This document shows positions 8,284-17,680 of a stretch of 64,000 nt of DNA, in pieces. This DNA is from Mucilaginibacter mallensis (GTDB taxonomy: Bacteria > Bacteroidota > Bacteroidia > Sphingobacteriales > Sphingobacteriaceae), in contig NZ_LT629740.1 of NCBI RefSeq assembly GCF_900105165.1, positions 3,472,001 through 3,536,000 of the forward strand, read 5' to 3'. The translations under genes and the position numbers were made by a program. Within the stretch, counting starts at the first letter, position 1. Each line of letters begins with the position of its first letter. The notes below the pieces were generated by a model. The model was not told where the DNA came from, did no database searches, and worked only from the letters and a program-made list of their open reading frames with translations.

Positions 8284-11200
8284 TTAAAATTTAACATCAA
8301 CACCTAAACTAAAAGTGCGCGCCGGCGGATAGGCTGCATAGTCAATACCCGCAGTTTCAGCATTACCCCCACCTGTCGAACTCACTTCCGGATCAAAGCC
8401 TATATATTTTGTCACCGTTAGCAAGTTTTGGGCCTGTGCGTATATCCTTATGCTGCTGAAATATTTTGGTTTGCTAAAGGTGTAGCCAATATTAACCGTC
8501 CTGATTTTCAGGAATGAACCGTCCTCCAGAAACTCGCTTGAGTTAGGAAAATAATTTTGTGTTAAAAATGAAGGCCGCGGAATGTCAGTTATCTGGCCCG
8601 GGTGCGACCATGCGTTCAGTACCCGAGTATCGTTATTGGCATAAACGCCTCCTAAATAAGCACCTGATGGTGTTGACGCGCTGCTCCAGCCTAAGCTTTC
8701 ATAAGTAGTACGAATAAGGTTGAACACTTTATTACCATAACTAAACTGCGTGGTAATAAGCATATCGAATTTTTTATACTTAAATGAGTTATTGAAACCA
8801 CCGAAGAATTTCGGCCTTGCATTACCAATTACCGTTGCATCACGGGTAAAATTTACCTGGTCGGCGCGTTCCTTGGTACCATCTGCCGCATAATATAGCG
8901 CATCGCCATTAGCAGGGTTAACACCAGCAAATCGCACACCCAAAAATGTACCAACCGGCTGACCAACTTTTAAAATATTGGTAGGCGACTGATCGTTATA
9001 AGCGCTGATGTATTGATTATCAACAGCCAATGATTTAATAGTATTTTTCAGGAACGAGATATTGAAGGAGCTTGTCCAGGTAAAATCAGTGGTCTTAATA
9101 TTATTGGTGTTCAACTGTATTTCCAAGCCCTGATCCTGGATTTTCCCAGAGTTTGCGTAAGCCCATTGAAAGCCTGTAGTACCCGGTATCTGTTGTTGAT
9201 TTAACAGTTTGGTTTCATCAGAAACAAAATACTCGATTGAGCCATTTATAAAGTGGTTAAACAAATCGAAATCAGTACCAATGTTAAAGGTTTTATTGGT
9301 TTGCCAGGTCACCGGCTGTGGGCCTAAGATGTTATAAGGCACAAAGCCCGCGTCGCCATTATATTTTGCAGCACCCCAGTAAGCATAATCCTGGTATGAG
9401 GGCACATTATCCTGATCGCCTGATAAACCGTAGCTGACACGTAGTTTTAATGAGTTAACTACTTTATTATCCTGTAAAAAATTCTCGTCGGATAGGTTCC
9501 ATCCTGCTGAAGCAGATGGGAAATATCCCCATTGGTGACCCGGAGCAAATTTTGATGAACCATCGGCACGCATAATAAATGAGAACAGGTATTTGCCGGC
9601 ATAATCATAATTGGCACGCGAAATAAACGACCGGAGCGCATCGTACACCAATGGATACGGCACTATAAATACTAAAGGTGTAGCCGCATTATTAATATTT
9701 TGAACATCACCTGTTTGCGGGAAACCCTCTCCTCCGCTTTGCGACAACTGGATCTTACTTTGCTGCTGTGAATAACCCGCCAATAAGGTGATGTTATTTT
9801 TGCCGAAGCTATTTTGATACGTCAACAGGTTTTCATTTAACCATGTTAACGTTCTTGATTCACCTAATAAAAGCTTGCCATCAACCGCCTGCGCATCAAC
9901 CGTAAGTGCTGAGAAAAACTGATTATCATTCACATCATTATAATCAATTGACCAGGTAGTTTTAAATTTAAATCCCTTTGCTATTTTATATTCTGCAAAA
10001 AGCGAAGAAATGAACCTGTCGGTATAAGTATGTGCATTGATCTCATTGGCTGATTTAACCGGGTTGTCAGATAACCAATAGGCCTGGTATTGGGTGAAAT
10101 CGGCATATACACCCGGCGATGAATAAACCGGCATTAATGGCGATGCTCCCAGCGCATTGGTTACTATACCAGTATAGGTATTATCATTAAAGCTACGTTT
10201 ATCGTCCGAATAGGATGCACTCATATTCATTCCAAATGTTAAATTCTTGGTGGCCTGGTCATCAATATTAGCGCGCAGGTTATAGCGTTTGTAATAGTTG
10301 TTGATAATGATACCATCCTGATCATAATAACTGCCACCGATAAAGAATTTGGTTTTATCTGTACCACCGCGAGCTGATAACTCATAATCAACAACGGGCG
10401 CGTTACGAAATATTGCATTCTCCCAGTTGGTGTTTATACCGCTGGCCAAATTATAATATGGAGCGGCAGGGTTAGCTATAGCATTGCCATTAGCATCAAC
10501 AATACCTGCGCTTATCATATCCGATAAAGAAAAATGAGGATTGGGATTATTTGTGGCAATATCATTATGGTAAACCCAGATATCCTCTGAAATTGCCTTT
10601 TCTGTCAGATCGTAAAACTGTTGTGAATTTAAAAATGGAATTTCCTTTGCAACCGACTGTACCCCATAACTCATATTAAAATCAAGTACAGTCTCTCCTG
10701 CCTTGCCACGTTTGGTAGTAACCAATACTACGCCATTAGCTGCCCGCGAGCCATATATAGCCTTTGAAGCGTCCTTTAATATCTCTATTGATTCAATATC
10801 ATCGGGGTTGATATCCGAAATTGAACTTATATTTTGACCGCTGCCTGTTGACTGCCCTGTAAGGTTATAAGCAGTACCTAATGATGAATTGCTTTCACTT
10901 TCCATGGGTACACCATCAATAACATATAATGGGTTTTGCGCTCCGCGGATGCTTACCAGTAAGCCTGCACCTGGTGTGCCTGATGGCTGCGTTACGTTTA
11001 CGCCTGATAGCTTACCTTCAATACTGGCTGCCAGATTTGATACCGGCTGGTCTTTAAATTCCTTATTTTTAATTGATGATATGGCACCTGTAACCTCACT
11101 TTTCTTTTGGGTACCATAACCAACTACTACCACCTCCTTAAGTTCGTTCTTTGATTGGTCGAGCACTATGGCAATATTGCTTGCTCCTTTAACTGCAACC

Positions 11201-11460
11201 AGCTTTTTATCATACCCGGCTGATGATACCTGCAGTACAGCATCAGTACCATTCACTTTGAGTGTAAAGCTGCCGTCAACAGCGGTGCTTACCCCCTCAT
11301 TAGTGCCTTTTATAAGTATGGATGCTCCTATTACAGGATTGCCCTGCGCATCTTTAACAGTTCCTTTTAAGGTTCGATCCTGTGCGGCGGCTAGCTGCGG
11401 CACCGTGCAACAAAGCCAGAGGATTACAAGACTAAATAATAAACGTAAAGTTTGCTTCAT
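8284..11460 (-). CDS. SusC/RagA family TonB-linked outer-membrane transporter
   Basis: Outer-membrane active transporter of 1058 residues. It has a signal peptide (to about residue 26), a carboxypeptidase-D-regulatory-like domain (LKGTVKDAQGNPVIGASIL, residues about 33-110), and the SusC plug with VVVGYGTQKKSEVTGAIS near 111-128 and the NPDDIESIEILKDASKAIYG block. A long beta-barrel ends in an aromatic-rich strand (SLGVDVKF). It pairs with the downstream SusD lipoprotein for TonB-driven uptake. The 408-bp divergent region upstream holds its promoter. The pairing is typical, but the neighbourhood of amine and GABA catabolism is not a polysaccharide-utilisation context because no glycoside hydrolase is adjacent. 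Confidence 0.93.
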   Translation of the reverse strand: MKQTLRLLFSLVILWLCCTVPQLAAAQDRTLKGTVKDAQGNPVIGASILIKGTNEGVSTAVDGSFTLKVNGTDAVLQVSSAGYDKKLVAVKGASNIAIVLDQSKNELKEVVVVGYGTQKKSEVTGAISSIKNKEFKDQPVSNLAASIEGKLSGVNVTQPSGTPGAGLLVSIRGAQNPLYVIDGVPMESESNSSLGTAYNLTGQSTGSGQNISSISDINPDDIESIEILKDASKAIYGSRAANGVVLVTTKRGKAGETVLDFNMSYGVQSVAKEIPFLNSQQFYDLTEKAISEDIWVYHNDIATNNPNPHFSLSDMISAGIVDANGNAIANPAAPYYNLASGINTNWENAIFRNAPVVDYELSARGGTDKTKFFIGGSYYDQDGIIINNYYKRYNLRANIDDQATKNLTFGMNMSASYSDDKRSFNDNTYTGIVTNALGASPLMPVYSSPGVYADFTQYQAYWLSDNPVKSANEINAHTYTDRFISSLFAEYKIAKGFKFKTTWSIDYNDVNDNQFFSALTVDAQAVDGKLLLGESRTLTWLNENLLTYQNSFGKNNITLLAGYSQQQSKIQLSQSGGEGFPQTGDVQNINNAATPLVFIVPYPLVYDALRSFISRANYDYAGKYLFSFIMRADGSSKFAPGHQWGYFPSASAGWNLSDENFLQDNKVVNSLKLRVSYGLSGDQDNVPSYQDYAYWGAAKYNGDAGFVPYNILGPQPVTWQTNKTFNIGTDFDLFNHFINGSIEYFVSDETKLLNQQQIPGTTGFQWAYANSGKIQDQGLEIQLNTNNIKTTDFTWTSSFNISFLKNTIKSLAVDNQYISAYNDQSPTNILKVGQPVGTFLGVRFAGVNPANGDALYYAADGTKERADQVNFTRDATVIGNARPKFFGGFNNSFKYKKFDMLITTQFSYGNKVFNLIRTTYESLGWSSASTPSGAYLGGVYANNDTRVLNAWSHPGQITDIPRPSFLTQNYFPNSSEFLEDGSFLKIRTVNIGYTFSKPKYFSSIRIYAQAQNLLTVTKYIGFDPEVSSTGGGNAETAGIDYAAYPPARTFSLGVDVKF

Positions 11461-11868
11461 GGATGTGATTTTGGAGGTTAATGGAAGTTTTTTGTCTAAA
11501 AATCATCAATTATATATGCCGTATAAATTAATTTTTAAGTCAGGACCAGCATTTCAGTCTAAAAATCCCCTCACTAATCAATATAAATCACCTCATTTAG
11601 AAAAAACACCCGTTATTATTATAAATCTAAATATCACTAAGTCAGATGAGTAAAAATATAAGTCAAAATATTTTTTCGATTTATTTTTTAAATATTGATT
11701 TACAGATAGTTACATTTAGTCAAATTTAAGTATATTTATTGGTCAAAAGTTTGACAAAACTATATTGTTATGACCAGATGATTTATTCATAAAATTTAGC
11801 CTATTTTAATGCCAAATAGAAACCAATCAGCGTGATTTTTTGAAAAAACATCAGTATAATTAAAAAAT
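11461..11868. promoter_or_regulatory. divergent regulatory region with TTTGAC-type palindrome
   Basis: This AT-rich 408-bp spacer separates the SusC operon (minus) from the gene at 11869 (plus). At 11742-11755 there is a perfect palindrome, GTCAAA-AG-TTTGAC. Further GTCAAA half-sites occur near 11660 and 11719. A TAAATTTG sequence on the minus strand near 11723-11730 fits the Bacteroidota -7 element. These could be an operator and promoter for susC, but no regulator of a known class is adjacent, so this is inference only. Confidence 0.35.
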
Positions 11869-12894
11869 ATGCAGCTAACTGAAAAATTAAAGACCGCAAT
11901 TGAAGATCATCCCAGCATTATTGCAGCACTAAAAAACAAGAGCCGTGAAAACAGGTGGGAAGGTTTTACACGTACGCAGTTTAATTTGGTTGCAAAGGTC
12001 ATCAATAAGCAGATCAGCAAGGAAGTATTGGTTAACCCCGACCTGGTTGAGATGAGCCTTATTATAGGCAAGCAAAACTTCGAGAAGCAGCTCCGCGCCT
12101 TACGGTCAAGCCATATATATGATTTTATAAAATATTTAAGCACACTGGGCGAATACCGTGTTTTTAACTGGGTAAGCGGCAAAACATTGCAAAGCTATTG
12201 GAATGGTGGCGATGCCAAATATGTTAAGGTAAACGCGTTGACCGTTTTTTTACAGGTCCCGTTTGCGGAGTGGGACGAATGGCAAAAGATCCCGGATCAA
12301 CGGATGGACCTGTATAATAGTAGCCTCTCCAGGCATTCATTTGCAGGCAATGGTTTTAACCGATCATCAATGGCTATAATAAAAAGCTATTACCTTGGTA
12401 ATTACTTTCTTTATTACCCTAAAACCGATGGCAGCCGTAACATTGTAAAAACCCCCTTTATATTAAAGGAGCTTGATAATGGGCAGATCATCGTAAAATC
12501 GGTTTCTGAAGGGCACCGCTACAGCGGAAAAGTAATAGGGATAAGGGACGGATGCCTGTATATTAACTGCCAGAACCTCGATTTTGAGGAAATGGAGCAA
12601 TATGTATTTAATATAGGGCTTGAAACCAAGCCAGAAGTGCTGTTTGGTGTTAGCACAACCGTAAGCGTAAGAAACCGCCGACCGGTAGCTTTGAAAAATA
12701 TATTAGTTAAACAAACCCGGGACCAGAAGAATTTCGATGGCATCCCTGAAACTGAATTACCAATTGATAAAGTTTTTACTGTAGATGGCGAGGAAGCCAT
12801 TATAGTTAACTACTTTAAACATAACACCAATTATATAATAACCACCAACAGCTGCCGCAAGCTGGATGATGTTAAAAAACTGGTGGCCGGATAA
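11869..12894 (+). CDS. hypothetical protein, 341 aa
   Basis: I do not recognise a family. The 341-residue product has no signal peptide or membrane span, so it is probably cytoplasmic. The first 120 residues look helical and basic (QLTEKLKTAIEDHPSIIAAL; RSSHIYDFIKYLSTLGEYRVF). The rest is richer in beta-type segments (NGQIIVKSVSEGHRYSGKVIG; ECLYINC-like stretch). A WNGG...VNALTVFLQVPFAEWDEW segment near 103-133 could be a small folded domain. It is divergently transcribed from the SusC operon, which would suit a regulator, but I see no helix-turn-helix. The +1 neighbourhood downstream is gene debris. Confidence 0.6.
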   Translation: MQLTEKLKTAIEDHPSIIAALKNKSRENRWEGFTRTQFNLVAKVINKQISKEVLVNPDLVEMSLIIGKQNFEKQLRALRSSHIYDFIKYLSTLGEYRVFNWVSGKTLQSYWNGGDAKYVKVNALTVFLQVPFAEWDEWQKIPDQRMDLYNSSLSRHSFAGNGFNRSSMAIIKSYYLGNYFLYYPKTDGSRNIVKTPFILKELDNGQIIVKSVSEGHRYSGKVIGIRDGCLYINCQNLDFEEMEQYVFNIGLETKPEVLFGVSTTVSVRNRRPVALKNILVKQTRDQKNFDGIPETELPIDKVFTVDGEEAIIVNYFKHNTNYIITTNSCRKLDDVKKLVAG

Positions 12895-13170
12895 ACACCA
12901 AATAGAATTTAAAGTCGGTCCGGTCATAACCCACAGCAAAATAGTTCGGCAGATGGGCTTATCCAGTGAAATACAGCATATATGTCGGGCCCCGACTATG
13001 GTTAATTAAACAGATCCAGCGACTTTATCCAAAGAATTATGCATACACAACAGCCTCACAGGTCTACAGCAACTTGCCGGAGCTGTTTTTACCATACTCT
13101 TATTCGTTGTCTTCCACTTTTCATTATTTCAAACGCACCAGCATCAGGATTCTTAGTATTTCACCTGTAT
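12895..13170 (+). other. non-coding or degraded stretch with possible membrane-protein tail
   Basis: No intact gene is visible. On the plus strand, an open frame after a stop at 13007 reads towards a TAG at 13154-13156 and contains one strongly hydrophobic segment (LAGAVFTILLFVVFHFSLF) followed by a polar end. It has no start codon in a sensible place. It may be the C-terminal remnant of a membrane protein, or chance. It abuts the convergent gene fragments at 13171-13487. Confidence 0.25.
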
Positions 13171-13318
13171 CTATTCCTGTGGTAAAAACAAGGCTTTTCC
13201 AAAAAAATCCGATAAATGAAAATTCGGATGCTCCGATTCAATATTATTCCAGGCCAGGAAGTGAGGTTGCGGCAGATCGTCGCCACATTTATAAAAATTT
13301 GTTTTACAGGATAATTTG
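13171..13318 (-). pseudogene. C-terminal remnant of a CBM9-like (carbohydrate-binding family 9-like) protein
   Basis: Read on the minus strand, the frame ending at the TAG 13171-13173 gives TNFYKCGDDLPQPHFLAW and then PNFHLSDFFGKALFL. From memory this matches the terminal block of Bacteroidota CBM9-like proteins (NFYKCGD..PHFLSWNPI...P.FHRPEFFG). Only about 45 residues remain. In the same orientation it follows directly, in another frame, the 5' end of a GH20 gene. A deletion with a frameshift at the join is the simplest reading. The exact join (about 13305-13330) is uncertain. Confidence 0.55.
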
Positions 13319-13487
13319 CATCGCTTTGCAGATCAGCGTTATTATAAACAATAGCAACATTATTACTTACCTTGAAAGCACCATTTACTTTTTCAAAATG
13401 ATTTGGAAGAGGAATGATCGGACACCCCTGCCCAAATATATTACAAACGCTGAATAAAAATAAAACCAAAGCGGGCACCTTTTTCAT
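13319..13487 (-). pseudogene. 5' fragment of a family 20 beta-N-acetylhexosaminidase
   Basis: From the ATG at 13485-13487 the minus strand encodes a signal peptide (MKKVPALVLFLFSVCNIFGQ) followed by IIPLPNHFEKVNGAFKVS and NNVAIVYNNADLQSDANY. That is the start of the GH20 N-terminal domain, whose opening is usually IIP.P...G.F. The similarity stops after about 58 residues, and the rest of the usual 500-plus residues is absent. The catalytic Asp-Glu pair is therefore missing and the gene cannot be functional. It is evidence of a lost chitin or glycan-degrading locus at this spot. Confidence 0.6.
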
Positions 13488-13488
13488 A

Positions 13489-14019
13489 ATGCTATACACA
13501 CTATCAGCAGGTTGGGCTGGAAGGTTAGCGCATTTTGCACTAACCTTTAATGCTCCCAAAATTATTATTAAGCTGAATAACCTCGAAGATAGTGAGATGA
13601 TTGATGCACTTTATGAAGCTTCTAATGCCGGCGTAAAAATAGAGCTGATTGTACGCAGTATTTGTCGTTTGAGGCCAGGTGTGCCCGGCCTTAGTGAAAA
13701 CATTACACTGACCTGCGTTATAGGGAGGTATTTGGAACATTCGAGGATATTTATTTTTAACAATGATAATGCGCCAAAGGTTTTTCTCGGTTCGTCAGAC
13801 TGGATGGAGCGCAATCTGCGATCAAGGGTAGAAGTAGTATTTCCCGTGTATGATGAAGCCTGCAAAGACGAAATATTCAGCTTTATAAAGCTTCAGTTAG
13901 CGCCTTATAGAAAATCAAGTTTGATTGATCAAAATCTTAAATCAATACCAATAGAGCCTGGATCAGAATGTGGAAATGATACACAGGAAGCTTTCTATCA
14001 ATTGATAAAGGAAAAATGA
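13489..14019 (+). pseudogene. ppk1: C-terminal fragment of polyphosphate kinase 1
   Basis: From about 13556 the frame encodes the C-terminal PLD-like domain of PPK1: IIIKLNNLEDSEMIDALYEA, GVKIELIVRSICRLRPGVPG, LEHSRIF (equivalent to the second phosphotransfer histidine, E. coli His592) and GSSDWMERNLRSRVEV. Intact PPK1 is about 700 residues. Here only about 155 homologous residues remain, preceded by unrelated sequence (MLYTLSAGWAGRLAHFAL), so the N, head and first catalytic domains including the phosphorylated His435 equivalent are gone. It is an inactive remnant. A full ppk1 presumably lies elsewhere in the genome. Confidence 0.75.
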
Positions 14020-14184
14020 TTAAGCCCATTTAACAAAAGTGCTCATCATTTAAAGGATCTGTAGCTTTCAGTAATCCCGATCAACTGCGTATACTAATAA
14101 TTAAGAAAAAACTACGGCCATACCTATAAATTAAATATCGAACCACTGTTATCATCCTTGTTAGTTGGTAAATTATTTAGATTT

Positions 14185-16344
14185 TTATACTCCTTCAACA
14201 TGATATTGCCAAAGTGTTTTATAATAAGAATTGCTTTCCAATAGAGTACTGTGTGATCCCTGTTCGACTAATTCTCCATTCCTCAATACAAGTATTTCAT
14301 CGCAATTTTTTATTGTTGATAATCGATGCGCAATGATAATGATAGTTTTACCTTGTTTTTTAAACCATGCAAGGGTTGTTTGTACTTTTTGCTCACTCGT
14401 TGGGTCAAGAGATGATGTAGCTTCATCCATTATTAATATTTCTGGATTTCTGTACAATGCTCTAGCGATCGCAATTCGTTGTTTTTGACCACCTGATAAA
14501 TTCGCGCCTTGTTCATTTATTACAGAGTAATAATTATCCGGCAGTTTTTCTATAAACTCATTTATTCCTAGTAACGTGCTCAAATCTATAACCCTTTTAA
14601 TATCTGGCTCGTAATCACCAATTGCAATATTATCTATTACAGTTCCAGCGAATAAATCAATTTTTTGAGGTACTATCGAAATAATTCTCCTTAAGCTACT
14701 ATTGCTGATATATTTTATATCCAATCCTCCAATTGTAATATTACCTTCTTTTAATGGATACAAATTTTGCATTAAGGAAAGTAGTGTTGATTTTCCGCTG
14801 CCACTTTCACCAACTATGGCTGTAGTACTATTTTTTTGAACAATTATATTTAATCCATTGAAAACAACTGTTCTAGTATCATACTTGAAGTGTACATTAT
14901 TAAACTGGATATCACCTATCATGTCCGAAGTGAATATTATCTTGTTATCATCTACGGCCTCTGTTTCCAGATCAATGATCTCAAATAAACGATCCGCAGC
15001 TATTAAAGCATCCTGTATATTTTTGTTGGCGCCTATTAGGGAGGCAGCTGGCCCCGTAAAGTACCCGATTAGCGCGTAAAATGATAATAATTCACCCGGT
15101 GATAATTCGCGTTGTATCACAAAATAACTGCCAGACCACAAAATAATAATAGTTATTAACCGTGTAGAAAAATCAGCTGCATTATTTAAATGCAGTCCTT
15201 TTACACTGCTTATGTAAATTGATTTTAACAATTCAATAAAGTTATTTTCCGTTTTTAAATTGGAATAATCTTCCAAACCAAAGCGTTTAATAGTTGCCGC
15301 TGAGTTAATGCTCTCTACCAATTGTGTCTCTAATTCGGCATTAGTTTCCATTAGTTTACGTTGCCATTTTTTGTTGACTTGGTTACTAATCCAATAAACT
15401 ATTGTATAGGCGGGGATAATAGAAAGTGTAATAAGCGCCAATTTCCAATAATATAAAAACATGATGGACATAGAAAACGCTATAATCAATACGTTAACAG
15501 CCATGTTCATTGCTATATCATTTATAAATACCCTAATCTTTACCGCATCATTCACACGACTAATAATCTCACCTACCCGCATCGTATCAAAAAAACGCTG
15601 TGGTAGTTTTAGTAAATGTTTGTAATAGCCAAGTATTAATCGGGCATCCATCATCTGTCCAGTATGGAGGCCGATCAGAGATTTGTAAAAATTAATGATG
15701 ATCTGAAACAGCAATATAGCGATCATTGCAATGCTCATTAGATTAAGCAAGTGTATATTTCCATCCGTTAAAACAAAATCGATTATTTTTTGCACAAAAA
15801 TGGCCATACTCAAACCAAGTATAGTGTAAATGATAGCGCCAATTAACGCTTGAAACATCATAACTTTATGCGGAGCCAACAATTGCCAAAATCGTTTAGC
15901 ATTTGATGTTTTTTCATTTCCTTTTGAAAAGTGCTCACCGGGCAGCAATAAAATAATTACCCCAGTCCAATTTGTTTTAAAATCATTGAGAGGTACTTTA
16001 TAAATACTCCCATCAGCGGGATCCATGTAGGTAACACGTCCTTGATTTACTTTGTAAATAACCACAAAATGCTGTAATCCATTTTTTAGTATTACATGTG
16101 CTATAGCCGGTAACGGTATTTTAGATAAACTATCCAAGCCACCTTTAGCTCCCTTCGCTTGAAAACCTAATTTTTCTGCTGCCTCGATCATTCCCAATAT
16201 ATTGGTACCCTTTTTATCTGTACCGGCATACTGCCGTATTCGGCTAACAGGTAATTGCAATTGATAATGTGCGGCAACAGATACTATACAGGCTGCGCCG
16301 CAATCTGTAATATCTCGCTGTTTTATTTTTACCGCTTTGCGCAT
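14185..16344 (-). CDS. peptidase-containing (C39) ABC transporter, bacteriocin-type exporter
   Basis: Inner-membrane exporter of 719 residues that cleaves double-glycine leaders and exports the mature peptide. An N-terminal C39 peptidase domain spans residues 1-130 with the full triad: Gln9 and Cys15 in QRDITDCGAAC, His92 in LQHFVVIY, Asp108 in YMDPADG. Six membrane segments occupy about 160-435, then a nucleotide-binding domain has Walker A GESGSGKST (512-520), the LSGGQ signature (616-620) and Walker B ILIMDE (636-641). It is the last gene of a minus-strand cluster that starts with two double-glycine peptide genes, which are its obvious substrates. The base composition is more AT-rich than the flanks, in keeping with transfer. 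Confidence 0.93.
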   Translation of the reverse strand: MRKAVKIKQRDITDCGAACIVSVAAHYQLQLPVSRIRQYAGTDKKGTNILGMIEAAEKLGFQAKGAKGGLDSLSKIPLPAIAHVILKNGLQHFVVIYKVNQGRVTYMDPADGSIYKVPLNDFKTNWTGVIILLLPGEHFSKGNEKTSNAKRFWQLLAPHKVMMFQALIGAIIYTILGLSMAIFVQKIIDFVLTDGNIHLLNLMSIAMIAILLFQIIINFYKSLIGLHTGQMMDARLILGYYKHLLKLPQRFFDTMRVGEIISRVNDAVKIRVFINDIAMNMAVNVLIIAFSMSIMFLYYWKLALITLSIIPAYTIVYWISNQVNKKWQRKLMETNAELETQLVESINSAATIKRFGLEDYSNLKTENNFIELLKSIYISSVKGLHLNNAADFSTRLITIIILWSGSYFVIQRELSPGELLSFYALIGYFTGPAASLIGANKNIQDALIAADRLFEIIDLETEAVDDNKIIFTSDMIGDIQFNNVHFKYDTRTVVFNGLNIIVQKNSTTAIVGESGSGKSTLLSLMQNLYPLKEGNITIGGLDIKYISNSSLRRIISIVPQKIDLFAGTVIDNIAIGDYEPDIKRVIDLSTLLGINEFIEKLPDNYYSVINEQGANLSGGQKQRIAIARALYRNPEILIMDEATSSLDPTSEQKVQTTLAWFKKQGKTIIIIAHRLSTIKNCDEILVLRNGELVEQGSHSTLLESNSYYKTLWQYHVEGV

Positions 16345-16369
16345 GTAATTAAAATAGATAGTGAATAAA

Positions 16370-17530
16370 TTAAGTTGTGTGTTGAGGGGCAGCTGGATTT
16401 AACCAATTATTTATATTATCCCACAATAATTGCCATAACGTACGATCCCCAATTATAAATCGAGCTTGGAAGGTAAGTCCTTTTTGCAAGTTACCGGCAT
16501 ACCCGTTTTTTAAATGTAATTGGGTGCTGTCGAATCGACAACGTACCTTAAATATTATGTTGCCATTTAGCGTAGTAAAGTCATTATCCACGGAAATAAC
16601 TTTTCCGGTTAGTGCGCCAAAATAATTATAATCAAAGGCATCTATTTGGAAACGAACGGATTGCCCTTGTTTTATTAGTCCGATATCTTTGGTAGACACA
16701 TAGCATTCGGCTATCAGGCTGCCATCAGGTGATATTGTGCATAGGGTTTCGTTGGATTGTAATAGCCCTCCAGTATATAGTGTGTTGATACCTTGCAAAG
16801 TACCGGATACGGGAGCTTTAACTTCGAAGTACGATGCGTCAATGTTCACCTCGTCTTGTTCTTCCTTGTATTGTGATAATTCGAGGTTGTATCGAACTAA
16901 ATCTTGCTGCCAACTACTTTGTTGTTCAACCTCAAATGCTTTGGCATTTGCTGTTGCCTTTTCATAGGCTATTTGAGCATCAAAAAACTCTTTGTTCGTA
17001 ATTACTTTCCCTTTTAAGAGAACAGCGTCTGTATTGTACTCTTGCGTGTTTTTTTTGAGCGAAGCATCTTGGTCGGTTTTCTGGTGCAAGTAATGACTAA
17101 GTTGTTCTTTATATAAGGGTGAATATAATTGGGATATAATACTTTCATTAAGTTGATGTGTGGTAAGTAATTGCAAGTCATGAATGCATTGCGTGTGTTG
17201 ACTAATTTCATAGTTATTCAGCAACTTTTTGCCTTTGGTAACAGCATCTTTTATACGTAATAACGTAGCACCTTTTTTAATAGTGCTACCTTCATGATAG
17301 TAGACCGAATCAATAATTCCTCCTATTACCGTCTTTACATCAGTGCGTTCGCGTATCGGCCGTGTAATACCTTGGGCTGTTACGGCTATCGTAATATGTA
17401 TCAGGGGCAATGTTACAAGAGTAGTTATTACCATGAGCAATATTATCCAATACAAAATATAGCTGCGTTTACGAAATGCTGGTAGGTAATTGATAGTGGT
17501 GTTGGATATCTGTGAAATAGAAATCAGCAT
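16370..17530 (-). CDS. HlyD-family membrane-fusion adaptor of the peptide exporter
   Basis: Periplasmic adaptor of 386 residues that links the ABC exporter to the outer membrane. It has a cytoplasmic N-terminal tail, one membrane segment near 26-55 (YILYWIILLMVITTLVTLPL) and a biotinyl-lipoyl half-motif around 85-105. A coiled-coil hairpin covers about 120-235 (rich in E, Q, K), and ASYFEVKAPVSGTLQGI near 235-251 is the returning lipoyl half. A beta-barrel region and C-terminus follow. The ATG overlaps the end of a possible 48-aa frame (ATGCTGA), and the exporter starts 25 bp downstream. No TolC-like gene is in the cluster, so an outer-membrane channel must be supplied from elsewhere. Confidence 0.9.
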   Translation of the reverse strand: MLISISQISNTTINYLPAFRKRSYILYWIILLMVITTLVTLPLIHITIAVTAQGITRPIRERTDVKTVIGGIIDSVYYHEGSTIKKGATLLRIKDAVTKGKKLLNNYEISQHTQCIHDLQLLTTHQLNESIISQLYSPLYKEQLSHYLHQKTDQDASLKKNTQEYNTDAVLLKGKVITNKEFFDAQIAYEKATANAKAFEVEQQSSWQQDLVRYNLELSQYKEEQDEVNIDASYFEVKAPVSGTLQGINTLYTGGLLQSNETLCTISPDGSLIAECYVSTKDIGLIKQGQSVRFQIDAFDYNYFGALTGKVISVDNDFTTLNGNIIFKVRCRFDSTQLHLKNGYAGNLQKGLTFQARFIIGDRTLWQLLWDNINNWLNPAAPQHTT

Positions 17531-17670
17531 AATATGTTATTTGTAAATATCTCTCTTGCACAGATCACATTCAAAGCAGGTATTATCTCTGTACACTTAA
17601 ATGCAAATAATATAGCTTTACCAAAAACAATAGTCATTATTATATAGTGGAAGTGTCTCTCAAATTTCAT
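17524..17670 (-). CDS. possible 48-aa peptide, translationally coupled to the adaptor gene
   Basis: A short frame from the ATG at 17668-17670 to a TGA overlapping the HlyD-like start encodes a 48-residue peptide: MKFERHFHYIIMTIVFGKAI, then a Cys-containing stretch (KCTEIIPALNVICAREIF). There is no double-glycine leader. The ATGCTGA overlap is the sort seen in coupled genes, and the position inside the export cluster is suggestive. I cannot tell it from a chance open frame in AT-rich DNA. Confidence 0.25.
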   Translation of the reverse strand: MKFERHFHYIIMTIVFGKAILFAFKCTEIIPALNVICAREIFTNNILC

Positions 17671-17680
17671 AAAGATGAAT

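Noticed and set aside
12966..13457. 163-codon open frame on the plus strand
   Set aside because: It is the antisense of the GH20 and CBM9 fragments, which match known families on the minus strand; its own translation has no family-like pattern.
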